This document shows, one piece after another, positions 8,488 to 16,600 of a DNA stretch of 64,000 nucleotides. How positions within the stretch are numbered: the stretch's first letter is position 1; each line of letters begins with the position of its first letter. Source of the stretch: CAHJXG01 sp965277495 (lineage in GTDB: Bacteria; Pseudomonadota; Alphaproteobacteria; Acetobacterales; Acetobacteraceae); the NCBI GenBank assembly GCA_965277495.1, contig OZ255824.1, positions 2,356,001 to 2,420,000 of the forward strand, read 5' to 3'. Made by a program: the position numbers and the translations under genes. The notes below the pieces were generated by a model. The model ran no database searches. It saw nothing but the letters and a program-made list of their open reading frames with translations, and was not told where the DNA came from.

Positions 8488-9192
8488 GTGAGCGTAACCG
8501 CACCGCCGATCTCCCGCCGGCTGTTATGGCCCGGCGTCACCACCGTCGCCATGCTGGCGCTGGCCGTCAGCCTCGGGATTTGGCAAGTCCAGCGCTTGGC
8601 GTGGAAGACGAACCTGCTAGCCGAGATCGACCGCGGGGAAACCGCCGCCGCCATCCCGTTGCCGGCGGACCCGCAGCCGTTCGCCAAGGTGCGGGTGGCC
8701 GGGTTGCTGCGCCGAGACCTGGCCGCGCTATACGGCGTCGAGGTGCGCACGACCCAGGCCGGGCCGGTCCTCGGGGCGTTCTTGCTCAATCCGTTGGAGC
8801 GGCCCGCCGCCGACCCGGTCATGGTCGACCGCGGCTGGGTTCCTGCCGATGCGCCGCGAGACACCACGCCCATCGTCGCCACCGTCGAGGGCTATATTCG
8901 CCCGCCGGAGCGTCCCGTGCGTTTCGGCGCATCCGACGATCCGGCCGCGCGGCGCTTCTATGCGCTTGATCCGGCCGCGATCGGCGCTTCGCTCGGGTTG
9001 CAGCGCGTCGCGCCTTTTACCCTCGTCGCCCTGGGCAGCGTGCCGCCCGGCAGCTATCCAGAACCCGCCCAGGCCCTGCCGCGTCCGCCGAACAACCACC
9101 TGGTTTACGCCTTTACCTGGTTCGGCCTCGCGGCGGCGCTGGTGGCGGTGTTCGGCGTTTATGCCCGCAAGCTGCTGAAAGCCCATCCATGA
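8488..9192 (+). CDS. SURF1 family oxidase assembly protein
   Basis: The 234-residue protein has the SURF1 layout: a transmembrane helix near the N-terminus (TTVAMLALAVSLGIWQVQR) and one near the C-terminus (LVYAFTWFGLAAALVAVFGVY), with a periplasmic domain between. SURF1 proteins help place haem A into subunit I. Family residues include LGIWQVQRLAWKT, VMVDRGWVPAD and the final NNHLVYAFTWF. GTG 8488 is the chosen start because upstream codons in frame look unlike the family. The gene follows ctaE by 55 bases, and its stop overlaps the start of the carboxypeptidase gene by 4 bases (ATGA). Confidence 0.92.
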   Translation: MSVTAPPISRRLLWPGVTTVAMLALAVSLGIWQVQRLAWKTNLLAEIDRGETAAAIPLPADPQPFAKVRVAGLLRRDLAALYGVEVRTTQAGPVLGAFLLNPLERPAADPVMVDRGWVPADAPRDTTPIVATVEGYIRPPERPVRFGASDDPAARRFYALDPAAIGASLGLQRVAPFTLVALGSVPPGSYPEPAQALPRPPNNHLVYAFTWFGLAAALVAVFGVYARKLLKAHP

Positions 9193-10673
9193 CCGCATAT
9201 GCCCGCCTGGCCGCCCGTTTTGCCCGCATTGCCACCATCGGTGAGGCGGCCTCCGTGCTCGGGTGGGACGCGTCCGCCATGATGCCGCCGGGCGGGGGCG
9301 CCGCGCGTGGCGACCAGCTCGCAGTGCTGGCCGGGCTGGCGCATGGCCTGCTGACCGCGCCGGAGGTCGCCGACGACTTGGCAGCGGCGGACGTGCGGAC
9401 CGGCGAATGGGACGCCGCCAACCTCGGCCTGATGCGCCACGCCCATATCCGTGCGACCGCCATCCCGGAAGACCTGGTGGAGGCGCAGGCCCGCGCCAAC
9501 TCCGCCTGCGAGAAGGTGTGGCGGGAGGCGCGCCGAAATTCCGACTTCGCGGCGGTGTCGCCCTATCTCGCGGAGGTCGTTTCGCTGGTGCGCCAGACGG
9601 CCGATGCGATGGCCCCGGCGCTCGGCCTCTCGCCGTATGACGCGCTGATGGACGGCTACCAGCGCGGGATCGGCGCTGCCGATGTCGGCCCGGTGTTCGC
9701 GCGCTACGAGGCGTTCCTGCGCGCCGCGCTGCCCCGTGCGGAGGAGCGCCAGGCGCGGCAACCCCCGCCCACCGCCTTGCAGGGCGTGTTCCCCGCCGAC
9801 CGGCAGGAGGGCCTGTGCCGCCATCTGTCCGCCCGCGCCGGGCTGGAGTTCGATCACGCGCGGCTCGACCGCTCGACGCATCCGTTCTGCGGCGGCACCC
9901 CGACCGATGTCCGCATCACCACGCGCTATAACGAGGCCGACCCGGCCCAGGCATTGATGGGCGTCCTGCACGAGACCGGCCATGCGCTGTATGAGCGCGG
10001 CCTGCCCGCCGGCTATGCCCGCCAGCCCGTCGGCGCGGCGGCCGGCATGGCGGCGCACGAGAGCCAGTCGCTGATCATCGAGATGCAGTCCTGCCGGTCC
10101 GACCCGTTCCTGGCCTGGCTCGGCCCAGAACTGCATGGCACGTTCGGCGGCGCCGCCGAGCCCTATGCGCCGGCCAACCTGTCCCGGCTGTGGCGCAGGA
10201 TCGAGCGCGGCCTCATTCGCGTGGACGCGGACGAGATGACCTATCCGGCCCACGTCATCCTGCGCTTCCGGCTCGAGCAGGCGCTGATTTCCGGCCAGTT
10301 GCAGGTTGGGGACCTGCCCGGCGCGTGGCGGGACGGCCTGATGGCGTTGCTGGGCGTGGCCCCGCCGGACGACGCGCGCGGCTGCCTGCAAGACATCCAC
10401 TGGTATGACGGCGCGTTCGGCTATTTCCCCAGCTATACCCTGGGCGCGATGGCGGCGGCGCAGTTGATGGCGGCGGCGCGGCGGGAGGCCGAGGACCTGG
10501 ATGCCGGGCTGGGCCGTGGCGACCTGGGGCCGTTGGTGGCATGGCTGCGGCTCCGCGTGCACGGCCAGGGCAGCCGCCTGGGCTTCAACGGCCTGCTGCG
10601 CGAGGCGACCGGCAAGCCGCTGGACCCCGCGGATTTCGAGGCCCACCTGACGGCGCGCTACCTGACGGATTGA
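9189..10673 (+). CDS. M32 family metallocarboxypeptidase (carboxypeptidase Taq type)
   Basis: The 494-residue cytosolic enzyme removes C-terminal residues from peptides. The zinc motif HETGH is at residues 261-265 in GVLHETGHALYERGLP. The family HESQS segment follows in MAAHESQSLIIEMQ and supplies the third ligand region, with DVRITTRYNE upstream. Length is normal for M32. The ATGA overlap with SURF1 suggests translational coupling, although the two functions are unrelated. Confidence 0.93.
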   Translation: MTAYARLAARFARIATIGEAASVLGWDASAMMPPGGGAARGDQLAVLAGLAHGLLTAPEVADDLAAADVRTGEWDAANLGLMRHAHIRATAIPEDLVEAQARANSACEKVWREARRNSDFAAVSPYLAEVVSLVRQTADAMAPALGLSPYDALMDGYQRGIGAADVGPVFARYEAFLRAALPRAEERQARQPPPTALQGVFPADRQEGLCRHLSARAGLEFDHARLDRSTHPFCGGTPTDVRITTRYNEADPAQALMGVLHETGHALYERGLPAGYARQPVGAAAGMAAHESQSLIIEMQSCRSDPFLAWLGPELHGTFGGAAEPYAPANLSRLWRRIERGLIRVDADEMTYPAHVILRFRLEQALISGQLQVGDLPGAWRDGLMALLGVAPPDDARGCLQDIHWYDGAFGYFPSYTLGAMAAAQLMAAARREAEDLDAGLGRGDLGPLVAWLRLRVHGQGSRLGFNGLLREATGKPLDPADFEAHLTARYLTD

Positions 10674-10780
10674 TGCACCCCGGCCCCATCGGCAACGTTA
10701 TTGGCAACAGATGCCTTATGGCGCGTCTGTGCCGAAGGTCGCGAACCTGCTAGGCAAGCGCACACCCAGGAGAACCGGCC

Positions 10781-11065
10781 ATGGCCGACGCCAACATCAC
10801 CACGATCGATCTCGATCCGACCGAGGTCGCGCTGATTATCGGCGAGGAGGAGGGGTCCATGACCATACGCGTCGTCCCGGCGCGTGAGCTGGCGGACGGC
10901 ACGACGGATGTGCCCGAGCCGCACGAGATCGCCATAGCGCTGGCGATGCGGCTGCTGAACGACCCGGATTTCCACGACAGCGTGCTGGAATGGTACGAGA
11001 GCCAGGACGACGAGGAGGAAGACGAGGACGAGCTGGTGGACGGCGACGAGGACAAGAAGGACTGA
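10781..11065 (+). CDS. small acidic protein of unknown function
   Basis: The 94-residue product has no family I can name with confidence. It starts MADANITTIDLDPTEVALII, contains an alpha-helical stretch EIAIALAMRLLNDPDFHDSV, and ends in a strongly acidic tail (DDEEEDEDELVDGDEDKKD). A good ribosome site (aggag) stands before ATG 10781. The gene sits between the M32 peptidase and threonine synthase on the same strand. The tail suggests binding to a basic partner, which is a guess from composition only. Confidence 0.75.
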   Translation: MADANITTIDLDPTEVALIIGEEEGSMTIRVVPARELADGTTDVPEPHEIAIALAMRLLNDPDFHDSVLEWYESQDDEEEDEDELVDGDEDKKD

Positions 11066-11122
11066 GCGTGCTGCCGTAGGCAGGGGTTGGATCGGACGCC
11101 GCCGCCGCCTACAGTCGTTGCC

Positions 11123-12520
11123 ATGCGCTATATTTCCACCCGCGGGCAGGCGCCCGCACGTGACTTTGCCGGCGTCCTACTGGCCGGGCTGGCTGAGGAT
11201 GGCGGGCTTTATGTCCCCGATGCCTGGCCGCGGCTGTCGCCCGCCGACCTGCGCGGGCTGCGCGGCCTGCCGTATCACGAGCTCGCCGCCCGGGTGCTGG
11301 CGCCATTCGTCGGCGCGTCGATCCCGTTCGCGACGCTGCAGGCCATGTGCCGCGACGCCTACGCTGTGTTTGGCCATCCCGCTGTGGTGCCGCTCGTGCA
11401 GCTCGACGCCAGCCTGTGGGCGCAGGAGCTGTTCCACGGGCCGACGCTCGCCTTCAAGGATGTGGCCATGCAGTTGCTCGGCCGCATGTTCGCCTACGTC
11501 CTGGCGCAGCAGAACCAGCGCGTGACCATCGTCGGCGCGACATCCGGCGACACCGGGTCAGCGGCCATCGAGGCCTGCCGCGACCGGCCCGGCATCGACG
11601 TCGTCATCCTGCACCCCCAGGGCCGCACCAGCGAGGTGCAGCGGCGGCAGATGACGACGGTGGACGCCCGCAACATCGCCAACATCGCGGTGGACGGCAC
11701 CTTCGACGACTGCCAAGACCTGGTGAAGGCGATGTTCGCCGACGAGCCGTTCCGCAGGGATCTGCACCTTTCGGCTGTCAACAGCATCAACTGGGCCCGC
11801 ATCGCCGCGCAAATCCCGTATTACGTCGCCGCCGCGCTGGCGCTCGGCGCGCCGGAGCGGGAAGTGGCGTTCAGCGTCCCCACCGGCAATTTCGGCAACG
11901 TGCTGGCGGCGTGGGCGGCCCGGCGCATGGGGGTGCCGATCGCCCGCCTGGTGGTCGCGAGCAACCGCAACGACATCCTGGCGCGGTTCTTCGACAGCAA
12001 CGACATGACCATGCGCGGCGTGGAGCCGAGCCTGTCGCCCAGCATGGATATCCAGGTCAGCAGCAACTTCGAGCGCCTGTTGTTCGAATTGCTGGACCGC
12101 GACCCGGCCGCGACCACCGCCGCCATGCAGAATTTTCGCAGCGCCGGGCGCATGGACGTGCCGCATACGGCCTGGGCCCGCGCCCGCACCCTATTCCACG
12201 GCTTCCGGCTGGACGACGCGGGCACGGAGGCGGAGATACGCCGGCTGCATGGCCTCGGCTACCTCGCCGACCCGCATACCGCGATCGGCATCGCCGCCGC
12301 CCGGGCGTTGCCCTGTCCGCACATCCCCACCGTCGCCGCCGCCACCGCGCACCCGGCCAAGTTCCCCGACGCCATCGAGCGCGCGACCGGGTTGCGCCCG
12401 GCGCTGCCGCCACGGCTTGCCGACTTGTTCGCCCGCACCGAGATATACAGCACGGCGCCCAACAGCCTCGACGCGGTCGAGGCGCAGGTCCGCGCCTTCA
12501 GCCTCAGGAATGCCGCATGA
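11123..12520 (+). CDS. thrC: threonine synthase
   Basis: The 465-residue PLP enzyme converts O-phosphohomoserine to threonine. The Schiff-base lysine is in PTLAFKDVAMQLLG. The phosphate-binding segment GATSGDTGSAAIEACRDRP and the PTGNFGNVLAAWAARRMG loop are both intact. The N-terminus MRYISTRGQAP is typical of long-type bacterial ThrC, so ATG 11123 is preferred over a TTG 36 bases upstream. The stop overlaps the start of the M16 peptidase gene (ATGA), the same gene order seen in many alphaproteobacteria. Confidence 0.96.
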   Translation: MRYISTRGQAPARDFAGVLLAGLAEDGGLYVPDAWPRLSPADLRGLRGLPYHELAARVLAPFVGASIPFATLQAMCRDAYAVFGHPAVVPLVQLDASLWAQELFHGPTLAFKDVAMQLLGRMFAYVLAQQNQRVTIVGATSGDTGSAAIEACRDRPGIDVVILHPQGRTSEVQRRQMTTVDARNIANIAVDGTFDDCQDLVKAMFADEPFRRDLHLSAVNSINWARIAAQIPYYVAAALALGAPEREVAFSVPTGNFGNVLAAWAARRMGVPIARLVVASNRNDILARFFDSNDMTMRGVEPSLSPSMDIQVSSNFERLLFELLDRDPAATTAAMQNFRSAGRMDVPHTAWARARTLFHGFRLDDAGTEAEIRRLHGLGYLADPHTAIGIAAARALPCPHIPTVAAATAHPAKFPDAIERATGLRPALPPRLADLFARTEIYSTAPNSLDAVEAQVRAFSLRNAA

Positions 12521-13782
12521 CGGATGCCATACAAGTCACACGCCTGCCTTCGGGCCTGATCGTCGCAACCGAAACGATGGAGCGGGTCGAGACCGTGTCG
12601 TTCGGCGCCTATGTCGCCACCGGCACCCGCAGCGAGACGGCGGCGGAGAACGGCGCGTCGCACTTTCTCGAACACATGGCGTTCAAGGGCACCGAGCGGC
12701 GCACCGCGGCCGCCATCGCCGAGGAGATCGAGAACGTCGGCGGCCAGATCAACGCCTACACCGCCCGCGAGCAGACGGCCTATTACGTCAAGCTGCTGAA
12801 GGAGGACCTGGCGCTCGGCGCCGACATCATCGGCGACATCCTGACCCACAGCGCCTTCGCGCCCGAGGAACTGGAGCGTGAGCGCGGCGTGATCCTGCAG
12901 GAGATCGGCCAGGCCAACGACACCCCCGACGACATCATCTTCGACCGCTTCCAGGAGGTCGCCTATCCCGACCAGCCGATGGGGCGGCCCGTGCTGGGCA
13001 CCGAGCAGGGCATCGGGGCGATGGGGCGCGGCGTGCTGACCGGCTACATGCACCGGCACTACGCCGCGGGAAACATCGTGGTCGCCGCCGCCGGGGCGCT
13101 GACGCATGATGCGGTGGTCGACTTGACCCGGCAGCATTTCCAGGACCTGCCCGCCGCCATGCCCGGCCCGCTCGCGCCCGGCGCATACCACGGCGGCGAG
13201 TTCCGCGAGGCGCGCGAGCTGGACCAGGTGCACATCGTGCTCGGCTTCCCCTCCGTCGCCTATGGCGATCCCGACTACTACTCGGTGCTGCTGCTGAGCA
13301 CCCTGCTGGGCGGCGGCATGTCGTCCCGCCTGTTCCAGGAAATCCGCGAGCGGCGCGGGCTGGTGTATTCGATCTACTCGTTCTCCGCCCCGTTCATGGA
13401 TAGCGGCCTGTTCGGCATCTACGCCGGCACCGGCGAGGCCGAGGCAGCGGAACTGGTGCCCGTGACGCTCGAGGAACTGCGCAAGGTGCAACTCGGCGTG
13501 ACCGAGGCGGAGCTGCACCGCGCCCGCGCCCAGGTGAAGGCGAGCCTGCTGATGTCATTGGAGAGCACCGGCAGCCGCTGCGAGCAGTTGGCCCGGCAGA
13601 TCCAGGTGTTCGGACGCATTGTGCCCACTGCCGAGACGGTCGCCAAGCTGAACGCCGTGACCGTCGACAGTGTATGCCGCGCCGCCGTCCGGCTGTTCCG
13701 CGCGGCGCCGACGCTCGCCGTGATGGGGCCGGGCGACAAGGTGCCGCAGCTGCCGGTCATCATCGACAAGCTGGCGGCATGA
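12517..13782 (+). CDS. M16 zinc peptidase, mitochondrial-processing-peptidase type
   Basis: The 421-residue protein has the inverted zinc motif HFLEH (residues 49-53) in GASHFLEHMAFKGT, so it is the catalytic, MPP-beta-like form. The downstream ENVGGQINAYTAREQTAYY segment and the C-terminal domain with GGGMSSRLFQEIRERRGLVY are also typical. Alphaproteobacterial members are the closest relatives of mitochondrial MPP. Natural substrates are unclear. It overlaps thrC by 4 bases upstream and pmbA by 4 bases downstream, so the three are one translational unit. Confidence 0.94.
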   Translation: MTDAIQVTRLPSGLIVATETMERVETVSFGAYVATGTRSETAAENGASHFLEHMAFKGTERRTAAAIAEEIENVGGQINAYTAREQTAYYVKLLKEDLALGADIIGDILTHSAFAPEELERERGVILQEIGQANDTPDDIIFDRFQEVAYPDQPMGRPVLGTEQGIGAMGRGVLTGYMHRHYAAGNIVVAAAGALTHDAVVDLTRQHFQDLPAAMPGPLAPGAYHGGEFREARELDQVHIVLGFPSVAYGDPDYYSVLLLSTLLGGGMSSRLFQEIRERRGLVYSIYSFSAPFMDSGLFGIYAGTGEAEAAELVPVTLEELRKVQLGVTEAELHRARAQVKASLLMSLESTGSRCEQLARQIQVFGRIVPTAETVAKLNAVTVDSVCRAAVRLFRAAPTLAVMGPGDKVPQLPVIIDKLAA

Positions 13783-15107
13783 ACCAGCTCGACCTGCTGG
13801 CGGACCTGATCGGCCGCGCCAAGGCCGCCGGCGCGGATGCGTCCGATGCGGTCCTGCTGTCGGGCGCATCCATTTCGGTGGAACGCCGGCTGGGCCGCAC
13901 CGAGAAGCTGGAGCGGTCGGAGGCGCGCGATTTAGGTTTGCGGGTGTTCGTGGGCGGGCGTTCGGCGATCGTGTCGTCCTCCGCGGCAGACCCGGCGGGG
14001 TTCGCGGCATTGGCCGAGCGCGCGGTGGCGATGGCGCGGGTGGTGCCGGAGGACCCGTACGGCGGATTGTCCGAGCAGGCAGCAGCGCCGGACCTGGCGG
14101 CACTCGACATCAATGACCCGGCCGAACCCGATGCCGCGGCGCTGGTCGCCCGCGCGTCCGTGGCGGAGGAGGCGGCCCTGGGCGTGGCTGGGGTAACGAA
14201 CTCGGAGGGGGCGGAGGCATCGTATAGCCGGCGGGACGTGGCATTGGTGACGTCGGCCGGGTTCGCCGGGCAGTATTCGCGCACGTCGCATTCGGTGTCC
14301 GCGGTGGCGCTCGCAGGCGCTGGGACGGACATGCAGCGGGATTACGACGTGTCCTCGGCGGTGCATTTGGCGGACCTAGAGGATGCGGCGGGCATTGGCC
14401 ACACGGCGGGAACGCGGGCGGTGGCGCGGATGAACCCGGCGCGTCCACGCACGGCGAAGCTGCCGATCGTATACGACCCGCGTGTGTCCGGCAGCCTGTT
14501 GAACCACCTGATGACGGCGATCAACGGCGCCGCCATCCTGCGCGGCACCAGTTTCCTGAAGGACATGCTGGGCCAGGCCGTGTTCGCCGCCGGCATCCAG
14601 GTGCATGACGATCCGCGGCGGTTGCGCGGCCTGCGGTCGAAGCCGTTCGACGGCGAGGGCGTGCCGACCGCCGCCCGCGCCATCGTGCAGGACGGCGTGC
14701 TGATGACATGGCTGTTGGACAGCCGCAGCGCCCGGCAATTGGGCCTGCCGTCCACTGGGCATGCGGTGCGCGGCACGAGCGCGCCGCCGTCGCCGGCGCC
14801 GACCAATCTGTTCATGGCGCCGGGCACGCCGTCGCCTGCCGCGTTGATGGCGGACGTTCGGGAGGGCCTGTATGTGACGGAACTGTTGGGCATGGGCGTG
14901 AACGGCGTTACCGGCGACTACAGCCGGGGCGCGGCCGGGTTCATGATCCGCGACGGCGTGCTGGCGGAGCCGGTGGCGGAGATTACGATCGCCGGGTCGT
15001 TGACGGCGATGTTCCGGGAGTTGGTGGCGGCGAATGACTTGGTGCTGCGGCGCGGGACGGATGCGCCGACGGTGCGGATCGAGGGGATGACGCTGGCAGG
15101 GGCTTAG
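13779..15107 (+). CDS. pmbA: PmbA/TldE-type metalloprotease regulator
   Basis: The 442-residue product is the TldE (PmbA) half of the TldD/TldE protease. It lacks the HExxxH zinc motif of TldD, as expected. Recognisable parts are LGLRVFVGGRSAIVSSS, the PIVYDPRVSGSLLNHL segment, GTSFLKDMLGQAVF and the C-terminal TGDYSRGAAGFMI. TldD/E cleaves unfolded peptides and matures some modified peptides. Start ATG 13779 overlaps the M16 stop. No tldD is seen in this window. Confidence 0.93.
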   Translation: MNQLDLLADLIGRAKAAGADASDAVLLSGASISVERRLGRTEKLERSEARDLGLRVFVGGRSAIVSSSAADPAGFAALAERAVAMARVVPEDPYGGLSEQAAAPDLAALDINDPAEPDAAALVARASVAEEAALGVAGVTNSEGAEASYSRRDVALVTSAGFAGQYSRTSHSVSAVALAGAGTDMQRDYDVSSAVHLADLEDAAGIGHTAGTRAVARMNPARPRTAKLPIVYDPRVSGSLLNHLMTAINGAAILRGTSFLKDMLGQAVFAAGIQVHDDPRRLRGLRSKPFDGEGVPTAARAIVQDGVLMTWLLDSRSARQLGLPSTGHAVRGTSAPPSPAPTNLFMAPGTPSPAALMADVREGLYVTELLGMGVNGVTGDYSRGAAGFMIRDGVLAEPVAEITIAGSLTAMFRELVAANDLVLRRGTDAPTVRIEGMTLAGA

Positions 15108-15306
15108 GGTTGGGGCAAGGCATGTCTTGAATCGGGGTAGACGGGAGCGGGCGCATAACTGAATGCTGGCTTTTCGGGCGTTACAGCAAGCACGATATTC
15201 GACGTCGGACTACGCACTGAAACCGACCGCTACGCTTCAAGTCCATGGCGGGGATCATGCACCTAGGCTGCCTATTTCGTGCGATAAGGGCAGCACTCCG
15301 AAATTA

Positions 15307-15352
15307 TGTTGCAACAACAAGTCTTACGCCCTGAGTAACTTGTGTTGTAACG
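15307..15352 (+). promoter_or_regulatory. candidate BrnTA operator pair
   Basis: Two related sites precede brnT. TGTTGCAACA (15307-15316) is a perfect palindrome, and TGTTGTAACG (15343-15352) matches it at 8 of 10 positions, 36 bases further on. The second ends 11 bases before the chosen brnT start. BrnA antitoxins are known to repress their own promoter, so these are natural candidate binding sites. The assignment is inference. Confidence 0.4.
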
Positions 15353-15363
15353 TTTACCTGGGA

Positions 15364-15633
15364 ATGAAGGTCGAGTTTGACCCAGGCAAGGATGAAGCCA
15401 ACCGCCTGAGGCACGGCGTTTCGCTCGCCGCGGTGGAGCGGACCGACCTTGACCTGGCCGTGCGGTTCGAGGACCGGCGCTTCGATTACGGCGAAACTAG
15501 GTTCATCGCCTATGGTCCCATAGACGGGCGGCGCCATTGCGTCTGGTACACGTTGCGCGGCGATGTTGTCCGGGTCATTGGCCTGAGAAAAGCCAACGAC
15601 CGTGAGAGGAGACGCTATGAACGAATCGCCTGA
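15364..15633 (+). CDS. brnT: BrnT family toxin
   Basis: The 89-residue product has the BrnT pattern: MKVEFDPGKDEANRLRHGVS at the start, DYGETRFIAYGPIDGR in the middle and VIGLRKANDRERRRYE at the end. BrnT is a RelE-fold ribonuclease that stops translation and is neutralised by BrnA. The toxin-first order and the 17-base overlap with the next gene fit the known brnTA operon plan. The frame is open further upstream, but that stretch has no family similarity. The surrounding DNA is less GC-rich than the housekeeping neighbours, in keeping with an acquired module. Confidence 0.9.
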   Translation: MKVEFDPGKDEANRLRHGVSLAAVERTDLDLAVRFEDRRFDYGETRFIAYGPIDGRRHCVWYTLRGDVVRVIGLRKANDRERRRYERIA

Positions 15634-15913
15634 AAAGCCCGCCCATGTTTCGCAGGAGGCTTGGGACGCCGTTAATATTCCCGATGCGACTGACGAGGAG
15701 TGGAGCCGCGCCGTCCCGTTCAAGGACGCGCACCCCGAGATACATGCCGACTGGAAGCGCAGACGGGGCAGGCCCCCAATCGAGCAGCCCAAAGTGCATA
15801 TCGGTTTCCGGCTTGACGCCGACGTGGTGAAGGGCGTTCGCGCCACCGGCCCCGGCTACAATGCCCGCGTCGAGCGCGTGTTGCGCGAGGCGTTGGCACG
15901 GGGCGAGTTCTAG
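15617..15913 (+). CDS. brnA: BrnA family antitoxin
   Basis: The 98-residue antitoxin has the BrnA C-terminal domain: PKVHIGFRLDADVVKGVRAT, then YNARVERVLREALARGEF, a ribbon-helix-helix DNA-binding fold. The N-terminal half (VSQEAWDAVNIPDATDEEW) is the toxin-binding part. An in-frame GTG at 15602 contains the gagagga ribosome site, so ATG 15617 is chosen. It overlaps the brnT end by 17 bases, so the pair is translationally coupled. The product probably represses the operon through the paired sites upstream of brnT. Confidence 0.9.
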   Translation: MNESPEKPAHVSQEAWDAVNIPDATDEEWSRAVPFKDAHPEIHADWKRRRGRPPIEQPKVHIGFRLDADVVKGVRATGPGYNARVERVLREALARGEF

Positions 15914-15978
15914 GCCAGCCGGTCAGTCGCTGAGCGCGCGAGGCCAGATGACAGCGCAGACGGCGCGGGGATTTGGAT

Positions 15979-16578
15979 TCATGGGACTTCGGACTGAGCC
16001 GCAACAGGTGCGATCACTTGTGCGGCCGCCGCGAGCGCCAGCCCGTCATACAACTCCGCCATCGGGATCTCGACGCCGATCTCCGGCATGGCGAGCGTGC
16101 CATCCGGGCCGGTGAGGGCATAATCCCATCCGATATCCGTGCGGGTGATCACCGTAGCGAACACCCGGTCCTGTTCCAGCATGACGTAGCGCCGGACCGA
16201 CGGCAGCGACTGGTATTCGGCAAGCTTGACGGTCCGGTCGTCGCTGGCAGTGCTGGCCGACAGCACCTCGAAGATCACGACGGGGTCGATGCACGCCACG
16301 GCATTCGACGCTGTCGGGGTGCAGGTGACCAGGACATCGGGGTAGCGGCAACTCGAACCAATTAAGACTTTGAGGTCCGGGCCGACTGCACGGCATGGCG
16401 TGCCGGCTAGCCGGTTGTTCAGTGCTCTGACTAGGTTTCCCTGTATGACGGCGTGGGCGAAGGTTCCCCCGGTCATGGCGACAGGCTGGAGGCCGTCGAA
16501 CTCCCATTTCAGCTCCTGGCCGGCCTCCCAGGCCAGGAACTCGTCCATGGTCATCGGCCGGGATTGGATCTGGCTCAT
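15979..16578 (-). CDS. Uma2 family putative nuclease
   Basis: The 199-residue protein belongs to the Uma2 (DUF820) family of PD-(D/E)XK-fold proteins. MTMDEFLAWE opens the family domain. The catalytic-core residues are in the YPDVLVTCTP segment (PD) and the DPVVIFEVLSAST segment (E plus a beta-strand), and AEYQSLPSVRRYVMLEQ follows. The start codon has a perfect ggaggt ribosome site six bases away. It lies 22 bases downstream of the secreted hydrolase gene and converges with brnA. The biological role of Uma2 proteins is unknown. Confidence 0.88.
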   Translation of the reverse strand: MSQIQSRPMTMDEFLAWEAGQELKWEFDGLQPVAMTGGTFAHAVIQGNLVRALNNRLAGTPCRAVGPDLKVLIGSSCRYPDVLVTCTPTASNAVACIDPVVIFEVLSASTASDDRTVKLAEYQSLPSVRRYVMLEQDRVFATVITRTDIGWDYALTGPDGTLAMPEIGVEIPMAELYDGLALAAAAQVIAPVAAQSEVP

Positions 16579-16600
16579 GTCCGCACCTCCATCCTCAAAC

